Notes under the pieces: generated by a model
Databases searched by the model: none
Seen by the model: only the letters and a program-made list of their open reading frames with translations
What the model was told of the DNA's origin: nothing
Part shown: piece by piece, positions 1 through 10,915 of the stretch
Layout: each line of letters begins with the position of its first letter
Position numbering within the stretch: the stretch's first letter is position 1
Position numbers and translations under genes: made by a program
Assembly: GCA_964019425.1 (NCBI GenBank)
Contig: OZ025816.1
Span: 1-64,000 of the forward strand
Reading direction: 5' to 3'
Source of the DNA: Flectonema sp. DT1601
Lineage: Eukaryota; Euglenozoa; Diplonemea; Diplonemida; Diplonemidae
DNA: 64,000 nt

Positions 1-3000
1 CGGGTTTGCGGGTTTGCGGGTTTGCGGGTTTCGGGTTTGCGGGTTTGCGGGTTTGCGGGTTTGCGGGTTTGCGGGTTTGCGGGTTTGCGGGTTTGCGGGT
101 TTGCGGGTTTGCGGGTTTGCGGGTTTGCGGGTTTGCGGGTTTGCGGGTTTGCGGGTTTGCGGGTTTGCGGGTTTGCGGGTTTGCGGGTTTGCGGGTTTGC
201 GGGTTTGCGGGTTTGCGGGTTTGCGGGTTTGCGGGTTTGCGGGTTTGCGGGTTTGCGGGTTTGCGGGTTTGCGGGTTTGCGGGTTTGCGGGTTTGCGGGT
301 TTGCGGGTTTGCGGGTTTGCGGGTTTGCGGGTTTGCGGGTTTGCGGGTTTGCGGGTTTGCGGGTTTGCGGGTTTGCGGGTTTGCGGGTTTGCGGGTTTGC
401 GGGTTTGCGGGTTTGCGGGTTTGCGGGTTTGCGGGTTTGCGGGTTTGCGGGTTTGCGGGTTTGCGGGTTTGCGGGTTTGCGGGTTTGCGGGTTTGCGGGT
501 TTGCGGGTTTGCGGGTTTGCGGGTTTGCGGGTTTGCGGGTTTGCGGGTTTGCGGGTTTGCGGGTTTGCGGGTTTGCGGGTTTGCGGGTTTGCGGGTTTGC
601 GGGTTTGCGGGTTTGCGGGTTTGCGGGTTTGCGGGTTTGCGGGTTTGCGGGTTTGCGGGTTTGCGGGTTTGCGGGTTTGCGGGTTTGCGGGTTTGCGGGT
701 TTGCGGGTTTGCGGGTTTGCGGGTTTGCGGGTTTGCGGGTTTGCGGGTTTGCGGGTTTGCGGGTTTGCGGGTTTGCGGGTTTGCGGGTTTGCGGGTTTGC
801 GGGTTTGCGGGTTTGCGGGTTTGCGGGTTTGCGGGTTTGCGGGTTTGCGGGTTTGCGGGTTTGCGGGTTTGCGGGTTTGCGGGTTTGCGGGTTTGCGGGT
901 TTGCGGGTTTGCGGGTTTGCGGGTTTGCGGGTTTGCGGGTTTGCGGGTTTGCGGGTTTGCGGGTTTGCGGGTTTGCGGGTTTGCGGGTTTGCGGGTTTGC
1001 GGGTTTGCGGGTTTGCGGGTTTGCGGGTTTGCGGGTTTGCGGGTTTGCGGGTTTGCGGGTTTGCGGGTTTGCGGGTTTGCGGGTTTGCGGGTTTGCGGGT
1101 TTGCGGGTTTGCGGGTTTGCGGGTTTGCGGGTTTGCGGGTTTGCGGGTTTGCGGGTTTGCGGGTTTGCGGGTTTGCGGGTTTGCGGGTTTGCGGGTTTGC
1201 GGGTTTGCGGGTTTGCGGGTTTGCGGGTTTGCGGGTTTGCGGGTTTGCGGGTTTGCGGGTTTGCGGGTTTGCGGGTTTGCGGGTTTGCGGGTTTGCGGGT
1301 TTGCGGGTTTGCGGGTTTGCGGGTTTGCGGGTTTGCGGGTTTGCGGGTTTGCGGGTTTGCGGGTTTGCGGGTTTGCGGGTTTGCGGGTTTGCGGGTTTGC
1401 GGGTTTGCGGGTTTGCGGGTTTGCGGGTTTGCGGGTTTGCGGGTTTGCGGGTTTGCGGGTTTGCGGGTTTGCGGGTTTGCGGGTTTGCGGGTTTGCGGGT
1501 TTGCGGGTTTGCGGGTTTGCGGGTTTGCGGGTTTGCGGGTTTGCGGGTTTGCGGGTTTGCGGGTTTGCGGGTTTGCGGGTTTGCGGGTTTGCGGGTTTGC
1601 GGGTTTGCGGGTTTGCGGGTTTGCGGGTTTGCGGGTTTGCGGGTTTGCGGGTTTGCGGGTTTGCGGGTTTGCGGGTTTGCGGGTTTGCGGGTTTGCGGGT
1701 TTGCGGGTTTGCGGGTTTGCGGGTTTGCGGGTTTGCGGGTTTGCGGGTTTGCGGGTTTGCGGGTTTGCGGGTTTGCGGGTTTGCGGGTTTGCGGGTTTGC
1801 GGGTTTGCGGGTTTGCGGGTTTGCGGGTTTGCGGGTTTGCGGGTTTGCGGGTTTGCGGGTTTGCGGGTTTGCGGGTTTGCGGGTTTGCGGGTTTGCGGGT
1901 TTGCGGGTTTGCGGGTTTGCGGGTTTGCGGGTTTGCGGGTTTGCGGGTTTGCGGGTTTGCGGGTTTGCGGGTTTGCGGGTTTGCGGGTTTGCGGGTTTGC
2001 GGGTTTGCGGGTTTGCGGGTTTGCGGGTTTGCGGGTTTGCGGGTTTGCGGGTTTGCGGGTTTGCGGGTTTGCGGGTTTGCGGGTTTGCGGGTTTGCGGGT
2101 TTGCGGGTTTGCGGGTTTGCGGGTTTGCGGGTTTGCGGGTTTGCGGGTTTGCGGGTTTGCGGGTTTGCGGGTTTGCGGGTTTGCGGGTTTGCGGGTTTGC
2201 GGGTTTGCGGGTTTGCGGGTTTGCGGGTTTGCGGGTTTGCGGGTTTGCGGGTTTGCGGGTTTGCGGGTTTGCGGGTTTGCGGGTTTGCGGGTTTGCGGGT
2301 TTGCGGGTTTGCGGGTTTGCGGGTTTGCGGGTTTGCGGGTTTGCGGGTTTGCGGGTTTGCGGGTTTGCGGGTTTGCGGGTTTGCGGGTTTGCGGGTTTGC
2401 GGGTTTGCGGGTTTGCGGGTTTGCGGGTTTGCGGGTTTGCGGGTTTGCGGGTTTGCGGGTTTGCGGGTTTGCGGGTTTGCGGGTTTGCGGGTTTGCGGGT
2501 TTGCGGGTTTGCGGGTTTGCGGGTTTGCGGGTTTGCGGGTTTGCGGGTTTGCGGGTTTGCGGGTTTGCGGGTTTGCGGGTTTGCGGGTTTGCGGGTTTGC
2601 GGGTTTGCGGGTTTGCGGGTTTGCGGGTTTGCGGGTTTGCGGGTTTGCGGGTTTGCGGGTTTGCGGGTTTGCGGGTTTGCGGGTTTGCGGGTTTGCGGGT
2701 TTGCGGGTTTGCGGGTTTGCGGGTTTGCGGGTTTGCGGGTTTGCGGGTTTGCGGGTTTGCGGGTTTGCGGGTTTGCGGGTTTGCGGGTTTGCGGGTTTGC
2801 GGGTTTGCGGGTTTGCGGGTTTGCGGGTTTGCGGGTTTGCGGGTTTGCGGGTTTGCGGGTTTGCGGGTTTGCGGGTTTGCGGGTTTGCGGGTTTGCGGGT
2901 TTGCGGGTTTGCGGGTTTGCGGGTTTGCGGGTTTGCGGGTTTGCGGGTTTGCGGGTTTGCGGGTTTGCGGGTTTGCGGGTTTGCGGGTTTGCGGGTTTGC

Positions 3001-6000
3001 GGGTTTGCGGGTTTGCGGGTTTGCGGGTTTGCGGGTTTGCGGGTTTGCGGGTTTGCGGGTTTGCGGGTTTGCGGGTTTGCGGGTTTGCGGGTTTGCGGGT
3101 TTGCGGGTTTGCGGGTTTGCGGGTTTGCGGGTTTGCGGGTTTGCGGGTTTGCGGGTTTGCGGGTTTGCGGGTTTGCGGGTTTGCGGGTTTGCGGGTTTGC
3201 GGGTTTGCGGGTTTGCGGGTTTGCGGGTTTGCGGGTTTGCGGGTTTGCGGGTTTGCGGGTTTGCGGGTTTGCGGGTTTGCGGGTTTGCGGGTTTGCGGGT
3301 TTGCGGGTTTGCGGGTTTGCGGGTTTGCGGGTTTGCGGGTTTGCGGGTTTGCGGGTTTGCGGGTTTGCGGGTTTGCGGGTTTGCGGGTTTGCGGGTTTGC
3401 GGGTTTGCGGGTTTGCGGGTTTGCGGGTTTGCGGGTTTGCGGGTTTGCGGGTTTGCGGGTTTGCGGGTTTGCGGGTTTGCGGGTTTGCGGGTTTGCGGGT
3501 TTGCGGGTTTGCGGGTTTGCGGGTTTGCGGGTTTGCGGGTTTGCGGGTTTGCGGGTTTGCGGGTTTGCGGGTTTGCGGGTTTGCGGGTTTGCGGGTTTGC
3601 GGGTTTGCGGGTTTGCGGGTTTGCGGGTTTGCGGGTTTGCGGGTTTGCGGGTTTGCGGGTTTGCGGGTTTGCGGGTTTGCGGGTTTGCGGGTTTGCGGGT
3701 TTGCGGGTTTGCGGGTTTGCGGGTTTGCGGGTTTGCGGGTTTGCGGGTTTGCGGGTTTGCGGGTTTGCGGGTTTGCGGGTTTGCGGGTTTGCGGGTTTGC
3801 GGGTTTGCGGGTTTGCGGGTTTGCGGGTTTGCGGGTTTGCGGGTTTGCGGGTTTGCGGGTTTGCGGGTTTGCGGGTTTGCGGGTTTGCGGGTTTGCGGGT
3901 TTGCGGGTTTGCGGGTTTGCGGGTTTGCGGGTTTGCGGGTTTGCGGGTTTGCGGGTTTGCGGGTTTGCGGGTTTGCGGGTTTGCGGGTTTGCGGGTTTGC
4001 GGGTTTGCGGGTTTGCGGGTTTGCGGGTTTGCGGGTTTGCGGGTTTGCGGGTTTGCGGGTTTGCGGGTTTGCGGGTTTGCGGGTTTGCGGGTTTGCGGGT
4101 TTGCGGGTTTGCGGGTTTGCGGGTTTGCGGGTTTGCGGGTTTGCGGGTTTGCGGGTTTGCGGGTTTGCGGGTTTGCGGGTTTGCGGGTTTGCGGGTTTGC
4201 GGGTTTGCGGGTTTGCGGGTTTGCGGGTTTGCGGGTTTGCGGGTTTGCGGGTTTGCGGGTTTGCGGGTTTGCGGGTTTGCGGGTTTGCGGGTTTGCGGGT
4301 TTGCGGGTTTGCGGGTTTGCGGGTTTGCGGGTTTGCGGGTTTGCGGGTTTGCGGGTTTGCGGGTTTGCGGGTTTGCGGGTTTGCGGGTTTGCGGGTTTGC
4401 GGGTTTGCGGGTTTGCGGGTTTGCGGGTTTGCGGGTTTGCGGGTTTGCGGGTTTGCGGGTTTGCGGGTTTGCGGGTTTGCGGGTTTGCGGGTTTGCGGGT
4501 TTGCGGGTTTGCGGGTTTGCGGGTTTGCGGGTTTGCGGGTTTGCGGGTTTGCGGGTTTGCGGGTTTGCGGGTTTGCGGGTTTGCGGGTTTGCGGGTTTGC
4601 GGGTTTGCGGGTTTGCGGGTTTGCGGGTTTGCGGGTTTGCGGGTTTGCGGGTTTGCGGGTTTGCGGGTTTGCGGGTTTGCGGGTTTGCGGGTTTGCGGGT
4701 TTGCGGGTTTGCGGGTTTGCGGGTTTGCGGGTTTGCGGGTTTGCGGGTTTGCGGGTTTGCGGGTTTGCGGGTTTGCGGGTTTGCGGGTTTGCGGGTTTGC
4801 GGGTTTGCGGGTTTGCGGGTTTGCGGGTTTGCGGGTTTGCGGGTTTGCGGGTTTGCGGGTTTGGTTTGCGGGTTTGCGGGTTTGCGGGTTTGCGGGTTTG
4901 CGGGTTTGCGGGTTTGCGGGTTTGCGGGTTTGCGGGTTTGCGGGTTTGCGGGTTTGCGGGTTTGCGGGTTTGCGGGTTTGCGGGTTTGCGGGTTTGCGGG
5001 TTTGCGGGTTTGCGGGTTTGCGGGTTTGCGGGTTTGCGGGTTTGCGGGTTTGCGGGTTTGCGGGTTTGCGGGTTTGCGGGTTTGCGGGTTTGCGGGTTTG
5101 CGGGTTTGCGGGTTTGCGGGTTTGCGGGTTTGCGGGTTTGCGGGTTTGCGGGTTTGCGGGTTTGCGGGTTTGCGGGTTTGCGGGTTTGCGGGTTTGCGGG
5201 TTTGCGGGTTTGCGGGTTTGCGGGTTTGCGGTTTGCGGGTTTGCGGGTTTGCGGGTTTGCGGGTTTGCGGGTTTGCGGGTTTGCGGGTTTGCGGGTTTGC
5301 GGGTTTGCGGGTTTGCGGGTTTGCGGGTTTGCGGGTTTGCGGGTTTGCGGGTTTGCGGGTTTGCGGGTTTGCGGGTTTGCGGGTTTGCGGGTTTGCGGGT
5401 TTGCGGGTTTGCGGGTTTGCGGGTTTGCGGGTTTGCGGGTTTGCGGGTTTGCGGGTTTGCGGGTTTGCGGGTTTGCGGGTTTGCGGGTTTGCGGGTTTGC
5501 GGGTTTGCGGGTTTGCGGGTTTGCGGGTTTGCGGGTTTGCGGGTTTGCGGGTTTGCGGGTTTGCGGGTTTGCGGGTTTGCGGGTTTGCGGGTTTGCGGGT
5601 TTGCGGGTTTGCGGGTTTGCGGGTTTGCGGGTTTGCGGGTTTGCGGGTTTGCGGGTTTGCGGGTTTGCGGGTTTGCGGGTTTGCGGGTTTGCGGGTTTGC
5701 GGGTTTGCGGGTTTGCGGGTTTGCGGGTTTGCGGGTTTGCGGGTTTGCGGGTTTGCGGGTTTGCGGGTTTGCGGGTTTGCGGGTTTGCGGGTTTGCGGGT
5801 TTGCGGGTTTGCGGGTTTGCGGGTTTGCGGGTTTGCGGGTTTGCGGGTTTGCGGGTTTGCGGGTTTGCGGGTTTGCGGGTTTGCGGGTTTGCGGGTTTGC
5901 GGGTTTGCGGGTTTGCGGGTTTGCGGGTTTGCGGGTTTGCGGGTTTGCGGGTTTGCGGGTTTGCGGGTTTGCGGGTTTGCGGGTTTGCGGGTTTGCGGGT

Positions 6001-6923
6001 TTGCGGGTTTGCGGGTTTGCGGGTTTGCGGGTTTGCGGGTTTGCGGGTTTGCGGGTTTGCGGGTTTGCGGGTTTGCGGGTTTGCGGGTTTGCGGGTTTGC
6101 GGGTTTGCGGGTTTGCGGGTTTGCGGGTTTGCGGGTTTGCGGGTTTGCGGGTTTGCGGGTTTGCGGGTTTGCGGGTTTGCGGGTTTGCGGGTTTGCGGGT
6201 TTGCGGGTTTGCGGGTTTGCGGGTTTGCGGGTTTGCGGGTTTGCGGGTTTGCGGGTTTGCGGGTTTGCGGGTTTGCGGGGTTTGCGGGTTTGCGGGTTTG
6301 CGGGGTTTGCGGGTTTGCGGGTTTGCGGGGTTTGCGGGTTTGCGGGTTTGCGGGGTTTGCGGGTTTGCGGGTTTGCGGGTTTGCGGGTTTGCGGGTTTGC
6401 GGGTTTGCGGGTTTGCGGGTTTGCGGGTTTGCGGGTTTGCGGGTTTGCGGGTTTGCGGGTTTGCGGGTTTGCGGGTTTGCGGGTTTGCGGGTTTGCGGGT
6501 TTGCGGGTTTGCGGGTTTGCGGGTTTGCGGGTTTGCGGGTTTGCGGGTTTGCGGGTTTGCGGGTTTGCGGGTTTGCGGGTTTGCGGGTTTGCGGGTTTGC
6601 GGGTTTGCGGGTTTGCGGGTTTGCGGGTTTGCGGGTTTGCGGGTTTGCGGGTTTGCGGGTTTGCGGGTTTGCGGGTTTGCGGGTTTGCGGGTTTGCGGGT
6701 TTGCGGGTTTGCGGGTTTGCGGGTTTGCGGGTTTGCGGGTTTGCGGGTTTGCGGGTTTGCGGGTTTGCGGGTTTGCGGGTTTGCGGGTTTGCGGGTTTGC
6801 GGGTTTGCGGGTTTGCGGGTTTGCGGGTTTGCGGGTTTGCGGGTTTGCGGGTTTGCGGGTTTGCGGGTTTGCGGGTTTGCGGGTTTGCGGGTTTGCGGGT
6901 TTGCGGGTTTGCGGGTTTGCGGG
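1..6923. repeat. (CGGGTTTG)n octamer satellite, about 865 units
   Basis: The first 6.9 kb is an almost perfect head-to-tail array of one 8-bp unit, CGGGTTTG on the plus strand. Interruptions are few: a unit missing one base near 31, a short loss near 4861-4864, a one-base loss near 5230, and a block of four units with an extra G between 6277 and 6355. The unit has no stop codon in any of the six frames, so the very long reading frames across it are trivial and encode 8-residue periodic peptides such as RVCGFAGL. The G-rich strand has GGG runs every 8 bases, so G-quadruplex formation is plausible. The unit resembles plant or algal telomere repeats only loosely, and at a left chromosome end the plus strand would be expected to be C-rich. 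I therefore call it a satellite rather than a telomere. Confidence 0.97.
6277..6355. repeat. 25-bp higher-order variant inside the satellite
   Basis: GGGG instead of GGG occurs at 6277, 6302, 6327 and 6352. These are spaced exactly 25 bp apart, that is two 8-bp units plus one 9-bp unit. This is a four-copy higher-order repeat nested in the octamer array, and it shows that blocks of three units were duplicated together, as expected from unequal exchange or replication slippage. Confidence 0.9.
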
Positions 6924-7991
6924 TATGCTGCGCCGCTGCCTGTTCCAATGGCACCTGCACCGCAGGCACCTCCGCATTCCAATGGGCCAACAGCCAACCT
7001 TCTTCTTTAAATTGTTCAGGCGTGAGCACAAAGAATGACTCCCGCCTACCAATCAATCCCAGGACCACCTCCCCGGTCACACCGTCGAGATCCACCACGA
7101 ATCCCTTGTCCGACCCGCGCTTCACCTTCGATCCCCTGCACATACCTGCCGGGAAAGCGACCACCTTCGTCTTCGGTACTAGGTGGTGGAGCGTTGTCGC
7201 CATCTGCGATAACACCGTGCTCAGCCCGTCCTGCGCTGTCGGTGCTTGCCGTTGTTGAAGCAGCAGACCCTGCTGCTGTAGCGCCTGCTGCTGCAGCGCC
7301 TGCTGTTGTTGAGTCATCTGCTGTTGCTGTGCGTTCAGACTCTCCTCCAACCTCCGTTGTTCCTGTTGCTGAAACTTGTTCTGCTCCTGTTGCAGCAGCT
7401 GCTGTTGCTGGAGCTGCTGCTGCTGAAGCTGCTGCTCGTTGCTCTTCGCTTGTTCCGCCAGCTTGTGCTGGTCCAGCTGGCGTTGCTGTTCCTGTTGTTG
7501 CACTTGTTGTTGCTTCAGCAGCTCGTCCCGAAGCCTTAACTGCTCCTCCAACTTCCGTTGATCCTCTTGGAACTGTTGAGCTTGCTGTTGTTGAATCTGC
7601 TTCTGTTGCTGTTCTTGTGCCAATTGACTCTGCAGTTCTTGCTTTTGTTGCTGCTGCTTCTGTAATTCCTGCTCCTCTCCCTCTGTTGGTCCAGCAGGTT
7701 TTGCTGCAGCTCGAGTCGCTGCCGCAACTCCTCCCGCTTCTGCTGCTCGGTCTTCAGCACCCCGTCCTGTCTGGCCTTTTCCTTCGCCATCTGCATCACA
7801 GCCTCCCCGAGCTCTTCCTGCCTATCCGCTACGGAGTTGAAAGCCTCTTCGGCCGCACCTTCAACCATGGCGGTGTGTTCTTCCGCCTTCACCTGCCTCC
7901 GGGCTTGCTCGTTGATCACCTGGGCCACCCGGCTCACGGTGATTTCTTCAAACGCACCTCTTTTTTTTTTTGTTGCACAATTTAGTCCCAA
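6924..7991 (-). CDS. Gln-rich coiled-coil protein segment, fragmentary
   Basis: I do not recognise this protein. On the minus strand an open frame from 7991 to 7536 (151 codons) begins at a TTG, with no ATG at its head, and encodes a charged, helix-forming stretch rich in Glu, Gln, Arg and Ala. Strong coding signature continues to the satellite in a different frame: long Gln/Leu runs typical of coiled coils, then a compact domain at about 7180-6960 with the motifs VVDLDGVTGEVVLGLIG and FFVLTPEQFKEEGW. The final residues then run straight into the octamer array, where the frame stays open and would add a QTRKPANP tail. Whether the change of frame reflects an intron, an assembly error or decay cannot be told here. 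The segment may be a host gene or may belong with the retroelement fragment next to it. Confidence 0.4.
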
Positions 7992-8820
7992 CCTACAGAC
8001 ACGATTTGCTTAACAAACAACCTGTTATACGAGCTTCTCATCTCTTATTAAGTAACGTTCATGTGTTATCTTGTTGGGTAAACAAAATTTGTTCATTGGT
8101 TAATATTTTCAACAAAAAGGGGCTCATGTATTCCAGAGTTTTTTTGTAGTCAGAACCACACATCCCCTCGCAGGAATAAAAAGAATACTTGCATCAGTTT
8201 TCATGGAAACAGCACAGCTCTTGCTAGAATAACCTGAAAAAAATGACCGACCACCCGCGTGAGACAATATCACGAGAATATTGACAAGTATTCAGCCCCT
8301 GTTTGCAACAACCATACCTTTGCTACACACAATCATATCCCACCGAAAAACATGAAACGGAAGCACTCTACTCCTACGACATTGCCAAAATCAAAGCGAA
8401 CCCGGGGTCTTCTTTTTCTAGGGTTAAAAAAAATATTAAAAAAAAATTTCCCCATTCAAGAAAAAATACACACTAAAAGAATGCCTATTTACACTACTTA
8501 TGAAGCAACTTTCTGACGGCAATATCTCTGCAGGCAATGCCCATGTATGTCAAATGGCCTCAACAATTGAAGTTGAGAACTCGAACTTCTTTTGACACTA
8601 GCGATAAATAATAAAATGAAAACAGAGAAATGATATTAGATAAATTTAACACTGCCATTTGCAAGGTACCCAAGTGGTAAGGGCATTTAAGTTGTTAATT
8701 GTACTTTTGAAAAGGGAAATAAAGAAAAAACGAAGTTAAGAATCTATAAGGCAAGAATAAATAATGCACCATCATAATTGTATCTGAACTGAGAGAGAAA
8801 AAGGAGTTACGCCACAAGTA
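7992..8820. other. AT-rich spacer
   Basis: No convincing coding region, tRNA or repeat is visible. Short frames here have no recognisable domain and lie among A-runs. A tRNA box-A-like string near 8668-8690 lacks the rest of a tRNA. Confidence 0.6.
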
Positions 8821-9353
8821 CTAACAGACAAAGATTTCCATACATTTACAACGGTGCCGCCCGGTCGGAACCTCGTGGAGAGGCCCAGTCGCGGGACATG
8901 TGCCGTCACGAGCCACCTCCACATCGCGAGTAAAGAGAGCCCTGACCGCCAGTGTGACCTCCTCTCTGTGCTTGCGAGTTCTGATTGTCGTAGGGTCTAC
9001 CCTCGAAGGCAAGTCCGCCGGGTTCAACTGCGATCGAACATATCGGATCGAGAATGTAATCGACCTCCTCTGCACCAATGACCGCTGCATTCATCTTGAG
9101 AGCGGATCGACATTCCCTTCCTCGAAACACCCACCACAGAAGTGTTGTCAATCCATACTGCCACCGTACGACCGTCCAGCTCCGGCGACATCTGGTTCAC
9201 GGTGTTGCGGAAAGCAAGTCCCTCTAAGATGTTGATGTGCAGCTCGCCTACTTGCGCGTCCCAGGAGTCTCCCATCACCACAACTTCAGCCGTCGTGTCG
9301 TTGACAACTCCTCCCCATCCTTTCTTCGAAGCATCGATGAACACAGAGAACAT
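8821..9353 (-). mobile_element. Retroelement pol fragment (RNase H region), broken
   Basis: The minus strand encodes an RNase H-like sequence of the type found after reverse transcriptase in LTR and tyrosine-recombinase retroelements. It shows an FIDASKKGWGGVV start, a GELHINILEGLAF block, a WIDNTSVVGVSRKG block and an RSQLNPADLPSRVDP ending. The HIN-LE and DNT-VV blocks resemble DIRS/Ngaro-type RNase H, and the NPAD-SR ending is also seen in BEL/Pao elements, so the family is uncertain. Only part of the pol region is recognisable. I saw no flanking terminal repeats and no intact reverse transcriptase beside it. The copy is a fossil with at least one interruption, and its small size suggests an old or truncated insertion. 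Confidence 0.65.
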
Positions 9354-10915
9354 CTGCTAATCCCGATAAAGATTGTGTTAAGAAGAAGCATGCACACACG
9401 TCATGGAGAATCTCTTTTTTTTCGTTCATTGTGCCTCCCTACTTGGTGGTAAGTTAATATCAGGTAAGAATGAGAGATGGCTGTGGTACAGCATACTTGA
9501 ACTAAAGGACTTACAACTTACTTTCTCCGCTTCAACCTTCGCTTCGTTGGTGATGCAATCTTTTCATCAAGGTCCCAACATTCACTCTCTTCGTTTTCTT
9601 TGCTGAGCATAGCACAACATAATTTACCAAGGTAAACTGATGATAAAACATCCATCAGTGTGGATCTGTTCGCGTCCTTCTCTGCTGGTGGTTAGCTTCA
9701 GCGGGTATATATCAACCCGCGATTTGTAAACACAATCCCGTAGAGGGATACTTGGATTTCCGTTGTGCATTGTAACACTACATGGTTACTGCAAGCTGCT
9801 CTATTGCTTTCTCGGAACCTTTGTTTCCTGACTCTACCTCAAGTAATACAACCCTGAGCTTATTGCGTGATTCACGCAAGGCACCAAGGCCGCAACCTGG
9901 AGCTGGGTTCAAACGGTTGAAGCTGATGGAAGTGCACATAATAATCGGGAATACCAGATACCGATCTTTTGGTTCCTGAGGGGGTGCTGAATTCTCTGGT
10001 GCACTTGAAGTCCTGGTTAGACCCGCACTCCTCTGCATACAACCCTTCTCCAAAGCAACGTCTGGGTATAACCTTTTCGGTTGGTTCACATCTTGGAATA
10101 CCAGAAAAAGGCATCCACTTGTCATTTAACATGAGTTGCTTAAAAATTTCATAAACTGCCTGGCTTTCGGTACTGTTTGCAGATCTCCCTGCATCTGAAG
10201 CTCTTAAAGGGCCGGAGTCCTGCCAGCTTCGTCGCGACTTCTCCTGCCAGTTCTTTGATCCGAACCTCGGCTTTTGCGATGTTCTGCTCGCGCTGTGTCA
10301 TGAGGTTCTCGTCAGATATCCCGACATGGTCTCCCTCCTTGAATTACTACGCTCTCGAGTTCATCCAAGTCATGAGTTTGTTTACCTGGTTGATGAACAA
10401 AATCAACGAGAATCAACTCAGCCACAATCAATAATATAGGGAATGTGTAAAGTGGTGCATCTCGCGGTAGCGCAGAAGGCAGCTGAGTAATGGCAAAAAA
10501 TACCGACGTGTGTGAATACAAGACAAGACGTTATTTAGTTTGAGACTGTCTGTATTTCAATCACGGATACAATACATCGTAATCCTGAAATAGTTTTTTT
10601 TACAATTTCGGCTGCCAGGGAAAAGATTAGAAGAAAAACATCGAAGTTGCTTGTCCCTGAAGACCTGACAAAAGGATTCCTAAAACCGAATACCGAATGG
10701 CAAAGGCGGAGATCCGCAGAGTATTGCTTACCGAAAAAGAAGAGGAAAAAAAACATATGAAAAGGTCAATGATTCGAAGGGCAACAACGTTCTGTTGCGC
10801 GAGCTCCTTGTAAAAGGATCCCAATACCTGTTTGTTTATTACTTTTAGTCAGCTGTTGAATCGCAGTCAACAAAAAGAGTACATACGAAAACCATAATCC
10901 GTTTACGTTTGTCTG
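9354..10915. other. Low-coding spacer with short coding-like scraps
   Basis: No intact gene is visible. A minus-strand stretch around 10,310-10,150 has a more coding-like composition (about 50 residues, Lys/Glu/Ala-rich, helix-forming) but no recognisable domain; it may be debris of the neighbouring retroelement. Near 10,462-10,484 a short string resembles the D-arm and box A of an elongator tRNA-Met, without a matching anticodon or T-arm. Confidence 0.45.

Noticed and set aside
1-6923. CRISPR array or telomere
   Set aside because: There are no spacers, so not CRISPR. The unit and strand orientation do not match a standard telomere at a left end.
6-7258. Three overlapping plus-strand frames of more than 2,300 codons
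   Set aside because: They only translate the stop-free octamer (RVCGFAGL repeats) and end in antisense of the Gln-rich segment.
7035-7985. Plus-strand 316-codon Ala/Val/Pro-rich frame
   Set aside because: It is the antisense of the Gln/Glu-rich coiled-coil coding on the minus strand; CAG-type codons give open Ala/Val/Leu frames on the other strand.
8640-8720. tRNA-like string with box A character
   Set aside because: No T-arm, no acceptor pairing and no box B.
10461-10485. tRNA-Met-like D-arm (GGTAGCGCAGAAGGCAGC)
   Set aside because: The anticodon arm and T-arm do not follow. At most a tRNA scrap or SINE head, with no second copy seen in the window.
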